Shown one piece after another: positions 43,417 to 47,855 of a stretch of DNA of 47,855 nt. A program made the position numbers and the translations under genes. The notes beneath the pieces are model-generated. The model saw nothing but the letters and a program-made list of their open reading frames with translations, was not told the DNA's origin and did no database searches. Position 1 is the first letter of the stretch, and each line of letters opens with the position of its first letter. The stretch lies in the NCBI GenBank assembly GCA_902801255.1, contig CADCHO010000031.1:1-47855 (forward strand), in the 5' to 3' direction. Source of the stretch: an uncultured Eubacteriales bacterium. GTDB lineage: Bacteria; Bacillota; Clostridia; Peptostreptococcales; Anaerovoracaceae.

Positions 43417-43584
43417 TTAGTTGTGGGACAGTCCGTGCTTAACTCTGTCCTGTACCTCAGCTCTCTTGCCGTTGTTGAATCTGTCGAGTGTACCGACGAG
43501 ATATCCCGTGATCCTTCTGATTCTTTCGAAGCCAACGCCTTCACCGACCTGGCCGTTTACATTCTTTACCACTTTATTATTCAT
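43417..43584 (-). CDS. Separate glycyl-radical domain of NrdD (55 aa)
   Basis: A 55-aa protein, too short for usual gene calling, with ATG 43584 behind GGAGG at 8 nt. Residues 19-50 (FERIRRITGYLVGTLDRFNN, then GKRAEVQDRVKHG) match the extreme C-terminus of NrdD. In E. coli NrdD, Gly681 of the RRVCGYLG segment carries the glycyl radical, and the following FNAGKQEEV...RVKH segment matches too; Gly27 here aligns with it. The large NrdD upstream lacks this segment. It has its own promoter and terminator. It probably docks into NrdD as a radical-bearing subunit, comparable in principle to GrcA/YfiD for pyruvate formate-lyase. Whether it has been described elsewhere I cannot check. Confidence 0.85.
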   Translation of the reverse strand: MNNKVVKNVNGQVGEGVGFERIRRITGYLVGTLDRFNNGKRAEVQDRVKHGLSHN

Positions 43585-43625
43585 ACCGGTACCTCCGTAT
43601 TAATTCTTCTTTTTGGTGCGCAATT

Positions 43626-43673
43626 ATTCTATTCCCTATACAGGGATTTGTAAAGCAATATTAATGTATATTG
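43626..43673 (-). promoter_or_regulatory. Promoter of the separate glycyl-radical-domain gene
   Basis: Reading minus: TTTACA (43649-43654), 17 nt, TAGAAT (43626-43631), a near-consensus promoter about 35-40 nt before the ATG. The spacer contains the palindrome CCCTGTATAGGG. Just upstream, CAATAT-N6-ATATTG (43656-43673) is a further inverted repeat, possibly a degenerate operator. Confidence 0.65.
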
Positions 43674-43703
43674 TTGTTTATTTTAGAGCATACCACAGCA
43701 TCT

Positions 43704-43736
43704 TGTGGATAAATCTGTGGAAAACCCTGTGGAAAT
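43704..43736 (-). promoter_or_regulatory. Three tandem DnaA-box-like sites
   Basis: On the minus strand TTATCCACA (43704-43712, exact consensus), TTTTCCACA (43716-43724) and ATTTCCACA (43728-43736), start to start exactly 12 bp apart. They lie between nrdD's stop and the promoter of the 55-aa gene. DnaA is known to control nrdAB in E. coli, so control by DnaA here is plausible but untested. Confidence 0.6.
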
Positions 43737-43746
43737 CTTTTTCAGA

Positions 43747-46023
43747 TCAATGGATGCAGTCACATGGAACCGGTACGCTCGGGAATCTCATGCGGAGCTC
43801 GTTCAGTCTCTCGATGGTTACAGGTTCACCTTCGCGTCTTCCGCATCTCGGGCAAACGTCATCGATAACTCCCGTATATCCGCATACAGGGTCTCTGTCT
43901 ACCGGATGGTTGACCGAACCGTATCCTACGCCGGCTTCCTTCATGAATCTGATCACAGATTCGAAAGCCTCCGGGTTCTTCGCTGTGTCGCCGTCAAGTT
44001 CAACATAGCTGATGTGACCTGCATTCGTGAGGTCGTGATATGGTGCCTCGATAGCGATCTTCTCGAATGCTCCGATCGGATAGTATACCGGAACGTGGAA
44101 CGAATTGGTGTAGTAATCTCTGTCTGTGATTCCAGGCAGCTTGCCGTATTTTTCTCTGTCGATCTTAACGAATCTTCCGGAAAGTCCTTCAGCAGGAGTA
44201 GCCAGCAGTGTGAAGTTGAGTCCTGTTTCAGCGCTCTTTCTGTCACAGACTTCTCTCATGTGCTTGATGATCGCAAATGCCTGCTCTCTGGCCTTCTCGT
44301 CTTCTCCGTGATGCTTGCCTGTCAGAGCCTTCATAGTCTCTGCAAGTCCGATGAATCCGATCGAGAGTGTGCCGTTCTTGAGGATCTCAGCAACGCTGTC
44401 ATCAGGTCCGATGTTGTCGGAATCGATCCATATTCCCTGTCCCATCAGGAACGGATAGTTGCGGCCCTTCTTGCTGCACTGGATCTTGAATCTGTGGAGC
44501 AGCTGTCTTGCAACGAGATCCATCATCGCATCGAGTTTCTTGTAGAATACGTCAAAGTCTCTGTTTGACTCGATGGCAAGTCTCGGCAGATTGATCGATG
44601 TGAACGAAAGGTTTCCTCTGCCGCATACTACTGCCTTTGTAGGATCGTAGTTGTTGGCCATTACTCTCGTACGGCATCCCATGTATGCAACTTCCGAGTT
44701 ATAGTCGCCTTTTCTGTAGAACTTCTTGTTGAACGGAGCATCCAGAAAGCTGAAGTTAGGGAACAGCCTCTTTGCGCTGCATCTGATAGCCAGCTTGAAG
44801 AGATCGTAGTTAGGATCTCCCTCGTTGTAGTTGATGCCCTCTTTTACTTTGAAGATCGATACAGGGAAGATCGGAGTCTCACCGTTTCCGAGGCCCGCTT
44901 CTGTAGCGAGAAGGAAGTTCTTGATTACCATACGGCCTTCAGGAGTCGTGTCGGTTCCGAAGTTGACCGAGCTGAAAGGCACCTGTGCGCCGGCTCTGGA
45001 GTTCATGGTGTTGAGGTTATGGATGAGAGCCTCCATTGCCTGGTAGGTCATCTTGTCTGTCCTTGCCCATGCTGCCTCTGCAGCCTGAGCACGGCATCTT
45101 TCAAGCTGCTCTCTTGTGAGTCCGCCGGCATCTCCGCCTCTGTCGAACCATTCGCACAGGATCTCTCCGTATGCGCCGTTGGTTGCAAGTGTAGGAGCTT
45201 CAGCCTCAGCCTTGATCCTCTCTGCAACAGCCTTAGCGTCAGGATATGCCATGTCGAGCTTAGCCGCTATGATCTCTGTAAGTGCGGAGAAGAACTCCTT
45301 GATGTAGGTTCTGGCAACGCCCGGAGCCATCGAGTAGTCGAAGTTAGGTACCGACTGACCGCCGTGCATCTCATTCTGGTTTGCCTGGATCGCGATGCAT
45401 GCGAGTGAAGCATAGCTCATGATCGACTGCGGCTCTCTGAGATATCCGTGGCCTGTGCAGAATCCGTCTTTGAAAAGCTTTATAAGGTCGATCTGGCAGC
45501 ATGTCTCGGTGAGCATGTAGAAGTCCTTGTCATGGATGTGGATGTCACCGTTGATATGAGCCTTTGCGATGTCTTTCGGAAGTACATAGTTGTCTACGAA
45601 ATACTTAGCGCCCTCTGAACCATACTTGAGCATGGTTCCCATCGATGTATCACCGTCGATGTTGGCGTTCTCTCTCTTGATGTCTGCATCTTTCGAGTAG
45701 GAGTAAGTGAGCTCGTTGTAGATGTTCATAAGGTCTGATTCAGCCTCACGGATCTTTGCGTGCTCAGCGCGGTAAAGGATGTACGCCTTGGCAGTCTTCT
45801 CCCAGTCATACTTGATGAGCATAGCCTCGACGATATCCTGTACCTGCTCTACTGTGCATGTTTCGCCGTCGAGCTGTTCTACGACTTTCTTAGTCAGATA
45901 AGTAAAGTCAATGCTCGTCATCTTCTCGCCGTCTACCGCCTTGTTAGCTGCATAGATGGCATTGAAGATCTTAGACTCATCGAACGGCATCTCCTTGCCG
46001 TCTCTTTTGATAATGCTTTTCAT
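43747..46023 (-). CDS. nrdD: Anaerobic ribonucleoside-triphosphate reductase, large part lacking the glycyl-radical tail
   Basis: A 758-aa class III reductase reducing NTPs to dNTPs. The ATP-cone is at 1-90 (IIKRDGKEMPFDESKIFNAI). The barrel has FCTGHGYLREPQSIMSYASL, VNFGTDTTPEG, YMGCRTRV and GRGNLSFTSINLPRLA (active-site region). The C-terminus has a cysteine cluster: CGYTGVIDDVCPRCG (C714, C724, C727) and then CDC (C754, C756) before the stop. Classical zinc sites use four cysteines as two CxxC pairs; only one pair is seen, so the CDC tail may complete it. The RxxGY glycyl-radical tail is missing and lies on the 55-aa gene downstream. GGAGAG precedes the ATG. Confidence 0.95.
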   Translation of the reverse strand: MKSIIKRDGKEMPFDESKIFNAIYAANKAVDGEKMTSIDFTYLTKKVVEQLDGETCTVEQVQDIVEAMLIKYDWEKTAKAYILYRAEHAKIREAESDLMNIYNELTYSYSKDADIKRENANIDGDTSMGTMLKYGSEGAKYFVDNYVLPKDIAKAHINGDIHIHDKDFYMLTETCCQIDLIKLFKDGFCTGHGYLREPQSIMSYASLACIAIQANQNEMHGGQSVPNFDYSMAPGVARTYIKEFFSALTEIIAAKLDMAYPDAKAVAERIKAEAEAPTLATNGAYGEILCEWFDRGGDAGGLTREQLERCRAQAAEAAWARTDKMTYQAMEALIHNLNTMNSRAGAQVPFSSVNFGTDTTPEGRMVIKNFLLATEAGLGNGETPIFPVSIFKVKEGINYNEGDPNYDLFKLAIRCSAKRLFPNFSFLDAPFNKKFYRKGDYNSEVAYMGCRTRVMANNYDPTKAVVCGRGNLSFTSINLPRLAIESNRDFDVFYKKLDAMMDLVARQLLHRFKIQCSKKGRNYPFLMGQGIWIDSDNIGPDDSVAEILKNGTLSIGFIGLAETMKALTGKHHGEDEKAREQAFAIIKHMREVCDRKSAETGLNFTLLATPAEGLSGRFVKIDREKYGKLPGITDRDYYTNSFHVPVYYPIGAFEKIAIEAPYHDLTNAGHISYVELDGDTAKNPEAFESVIRFMKEAGVGYGSVNHPVDRDPVCGYTGVIDDVCPRCGRREGEPVTIERLNELRMRFPSVPVPCDCIH

Positions 46024-46167
46024 GATCGTTCTCTCCGTTTGATTGTAGTTTTATATGATATTTTCTTAAGTATTATCTGTTTATGTCTATGGGCGCCAAA
46101 TGCACTGTTTTCATGCTCTTCACGCGCTTCCGGATTTTAAGGCGTAAAAAATAGCGTTCTCTTCCGA

Positions 46168-46215
46168 ACACTATATATTGTAGTCATGGCTCCATTTTGT
46201 GTCAATATATTGTTA
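46168..46215 (-). promoter_or_regulatory. nrdD promoter with two NrdR boxes
   Basis: Minus-strand promoter: TTGACA (46200-46205), 17 nt, TACAAT (46177-46182). Two NrdR-type 16-mers overlap it: ACACTATATATTGTAG (46168-46183, plus-strand reading) over the -10 and TGTCAATATATTGTTA (46200-46215) over the -35. They are 32 bp apart, the typical tandem phasing. The ATP/dATP-sensing repressor NrdR should shut nrdD when dNTPs are ample. The 5' leader is about 150 nt. The rest of 46024-46167 shows no gene. Confidence 0.85.
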
Positions 46216-46290
46216 TATACTTTTTAGTTTTTTTATGTTTTTTAAATCGAACCAGCTGTCTTATCACCGTATTTTGCGCATCCCGCCGCC

Positions 46291-46319
46291 TTGTATTGTA
46301 CTCGTTAATAAGTTATCAT
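46291..46319 (+). promoter_or_regulatory. Putative arginase promoter
   Basis: TTGTAT (46291-46296), 17 nt, TATCAT (46314-46319), followed by the ribosome site GAGGAG before ATG 46342. Moderate match. Confidence 0.45.
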
Positions 46320-46341
46320 CTTTCCCAGAGGAGATGATTCA

Positions 46342-47256
46342 ATGTATAAGCTTCATAAGAAAAAAAACATAGATATAATCGGCGTGCAGATCGACTTCGG
46401 CGCATCACAGAAAGGTGTTGCGATGGGGCCGCTGGCTATACGTTATGCGGGAGTCAGGGAGGACCTTCGCAGGATGGGTTATACAGTCCGTGACAAAGGT
46501 GACATAATACCTCCGCCGGATGGCATGAGCCTCCGCCACATGATCCGCTTTGAGCAGGTGAATGCCACCAACAGGCAGCTGTACAATGCTGTTTATGATA
46601 CTCTTTCAGAAGACCACTTCCCTCTTGTCCTCGGAGGCGATCACAGCATAGCCGCGGGCAGCGTCTCTGCAGTAGCCAAGCACTATGAATCCGAAGGTGA
46701 GATCGGTGTGATATGGATAGACGCTCACGGGGACTGGAACGACGACAAATCTACGCTCAGCGGCAACATGCACGGCATGCCATACTCGGCAATATGCGGA
46801 TGGGGTCCTGCAAGCATGGTGGACTTTGGACAGAAACCACACTATGTTTCTACCGCTCACTGTGTGCAGGTAGGAGGTCATGATTTCGACGAACCTGAGG
46901 CTGCACGCATGAAGGAGGCCGGAATGAATGTCTTCCCTATGGGCGACATTGACCGGCGCGGCATGCATGAGGTAATGAAGGATGCTATCCGGATCGCCGG
47001 CGAAGGTACAGTCGGCATACATCTCAGTTTCGATGTCGATGCCATCACTCCGGAGTATGCTCCCGGCACAGGAACCCCTGTGCCAAACGGTATAACAGCC
47101 AGAGAGGCCTTCCTGGCAGTTGAGATGCTTGCTGACTCCGGCAAGCTGCTGTCTATGGACCTTGTTGAAGTCAACCCTATACTCGATGAACGCAACAAGA
47201 CAGGACAGCTTGCTTCAGATTTAATACAGCTCGCTCTGGGAAAGAAATTCTATTGA
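46342..47256 (+). CDS. Arginase-family ureohydrolase
   Basis: A 304-aa Mn2+-dependent ureohydrolase. The metal ligands are all present: GGDHSIAAG (His), WIDAHGDWND (Asp-His-Asp) and SFDVDAITPEYAPGTGTPVP (Asp-Asp). SGNMHGMP and the N-terminal DFGASQKGVAMGPLAIRYAG look like arginase (arginine to ornithine and urea), rather than agmatinase. DWND differs from the DLNT seen in many arginases, so substrate is uncertain. GAGGAG precedes the ATG. It is monocistronic as far as I can see. Confidence 0.9.
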   Translation: MYKLHKKKNIDIIGVQIDFGASQKGVAMGPLAIRYAGVREDLRRMGYTVRDKGDIIPPPDGMSLRHMIRFEQVNATNRQLYNAVYDTLSEDHFPLVLGGDHSIAAGSVSAVAKHYESEGEIGVIWIDAHGDWNDDKSTLSGNMHGMPYSAICGWGPASMVDFGQKPHYVSTAHCVQVGGHDFDEPEAARMKEAGMNVFPMGDIDRRGMHEVMKDAIRIAGEGTVGIHLSFDVDAITPEYAPGTGTPVPNGITAREAFLAVEMLADSGKLLSMDLVEVNPILDERNKTGQLASDLIQLALGKKFY

Positions 47257-47315
47257 CAGTCATTGTTATCGGTCCTTTCTTGTAAACGTTGATAATACTA
47301 CCCTGTTAACCATTG

Positions 47316-47324
47316 TGGTATAAT
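47316..47324 (+). promoter_or_regulatory. Extended -10 promoter of the yegP-like gene
   Basis: TGG-TATAAT (47316-47324), a perfect extended -10, about 50 nt upstream of the ATG. No convincing -35. Confidence 0.6.
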
Positions 47325-47374
47325 GTAACCAAACTCAAGGCTAAGCGACGTCACAGAGAAAGGGGAACGATACC

Positions 47375-47743
47375 ATGGGGAAATATGTAGTCAGAAAAAC
47401 CAATACAGGAGTCAAATTCGACCTGAAAGCCGGCAACGGTGAAATCATCGCAAACTCTGAAGTATACTCCACGAAGGCAGCATGCCTCAACGGCATTGCC
47501 AGCGTAAAGAAGAACGCACCTGTCGCAGCAGTTGAAGACCAGACTGTAGAAGGCTTCGAAAAGTGCAAACACCCTAAGTTCGAAGTGTATGTTGACAAGG
47601 CAGGGGAATTCAGATTCCGCCTCAAGGCAACAAACGGGGAGATCATCGCAACAGGCGAAGGCTACAAGGCTAAAAAGAGCTGCCTGAACGGCATTGAGAG
47701 CATCAGAAAAAATGCTGATTCCGAGATCTTTGAAGAAGAATAA
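47375..47743 (+). CDS. yegP: YegP/DUF1508-family protein
   Basis: A 122-aa protein with two tandem DUF1508 repeats: residues 1-48 (FDLKAGNGEIIANSEVYSTK, CLNGIASVKKNA) and 62-112 (FRLKATNGEIIATGEGYKAK, CLNGIESIRKNA). Small basic family of unknown function, often strongly expressed under stress. GGGG with A-rich flanks precedes the ATG. The end is 15 nt from the intron boundary on the opposite strand, and no terminator is seen in between; the intron may have separated it from its own. Confidence 0.9.
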   Translation: MGKYVVRKTNTGVKFDLKAGNGEIIANSEVYSTKAACLNGIASVKKNAPVAAVEDQTVEGFEKCKHPKFEVYVDKAGEFRFRLKATNGEIIATGEGYKAKKSCLNGIESIRKNADSEIFEEE

Positions 47744-47757
47744 TAAAAGTCAAATCA

Positions 47758-47855
47758 AATCGAATAGGGGCTAATTTCTAGCCCCTTTCACACCACCGTA
47801 CGTGCCGTTCGGCATACGGCGGTTCAACCCAAATAATAATCTAAACAGCTGAGAA
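47758..47855 (-). mobile_element. Group II intron, 3' end (domains V and VI; truncated by window edge)
   Basis: On the minus strand, domain V is a 32-nt hairpin (47792-47824): ACCGCCGTA with TACGGTGGT, an upper stem TGCC/GGCA and the two-nt CG bulge. The triad at the base reads CGC, the form usual in class C introns. Domain VI follows: GGGGCTA/TAGCCCC with a short loop (47766-47786), then TATTCGATT at the 3' end. It is inserted antisense, just downstream of yegP. The body and reverse transcriptase lie outside the window. Confidence 0.8.

Noticed and set aside
43747-43800. NrdD C-terminus might continue in another frame into the 55-aa ORF
   Set aside because: The gap of 162 nt is AT-rich, has DnaA-box repeats and a promoter and no open frame joining the two; the small ORF has its own ATG and ribosome site.
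1-47855. CRISPR array
   Set aside because: No regularly spaced identical repeats with unique spacers were seen; the only regular arrays are the short DnaA-like sites.

Overview
The window looks like a contig from an anaerobic Gram-positive bacterium of the Clostridia. The evidence is a SAM-I riboswitch on metK, butyrate kinase, an oxygen-sensitive class III ribonucleotide reductase, sortase-type surface proteins, ScpAB, YegP and strong Shine-Dalgarno sequences. A family XIII / Anaerovoracaceae-like gut anaerobe is my inference. No species can be fixed from the sequence alone.

Layout. (1) 1-15.5 kb is the mobilisation half of an integrative and conjugative element, with every gene on the minus strand. 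In transcription order it carries: a small helical protein, a 158-aa unknown, ParA, ParB, a small membrane protein, a 1392-aa sortase-anchored SpaA/VaFE surface protein, a winged-helix replication-type protein, three tiny proteins, RadC, a YdbC/PC4 ssDNA-binding protein, an ArdC-like protein, a DUF3991/Toprim protein, DUF3846, a candidate oriT, MobC, the relaxase, PcfB and the VirD4 coupling protein. The VirD4 gene is cut in its DEFAN motif by the 5' end of a group II intron, where the window begins. Integrase and the mating-pore genes are not in view. (2) 15.5-16.05 kb is non-coding, repeat-rich DNA next to a tRNA-Ser(GGA) gene. This is the likely junction between element and chromosome. (3) 16-47.8 kb is chromosome: transglutaminase-like protein, buk, typA, DUF2207 protein (minus); dCMP deaminase, a divergent dapB and an FAD oxidoreductase (plus); a SAM-riboswitch operon metK-dut-FAD oxidoreductase (minus); a gene of unknown function with a possible leaderless promoter, a DnaA-box cluster, an alanyl-tRNA editing protein and a cytidylate-kinase-like protein (plus); a branched-chain amino acid ABC transporter livKHMG with a broken livF (plus); an A24 peptidase-truA-scpA-scpB-rluB run and rlmL-lysophospholipase (minus); the anaerobic nucleotide reductase locus (minus); an arginase-family gene and yegP (plus). 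The window ends in the 3' part (domains V-VI) of a group II intron, on the minus strand.

The most interesting locus is the class III ribonucleotide reductase. The 758-aa NrdD stops just after its cysteine cluster and lacks the C-terminal glycyl-radical peptide. A separate 55-aa gene 162 nt downstream encodes exactly that peptide (RRITGYLVG...). It has its own sigma-70 promoter, Shine-Dalgarno and terminator, and three 12-bp-spaced DnaA-box-like sites lie upstream. The main nrdD promoter is overlaid by two NrdR-type boxes 32 bp apart. This suggests a reductase whose radical-bearing segment is supplied in trans and regulated separately.

Both contig ends fall in group II intron sequence, which suggests at least two intron copies in the genome and an assembly broken at them.
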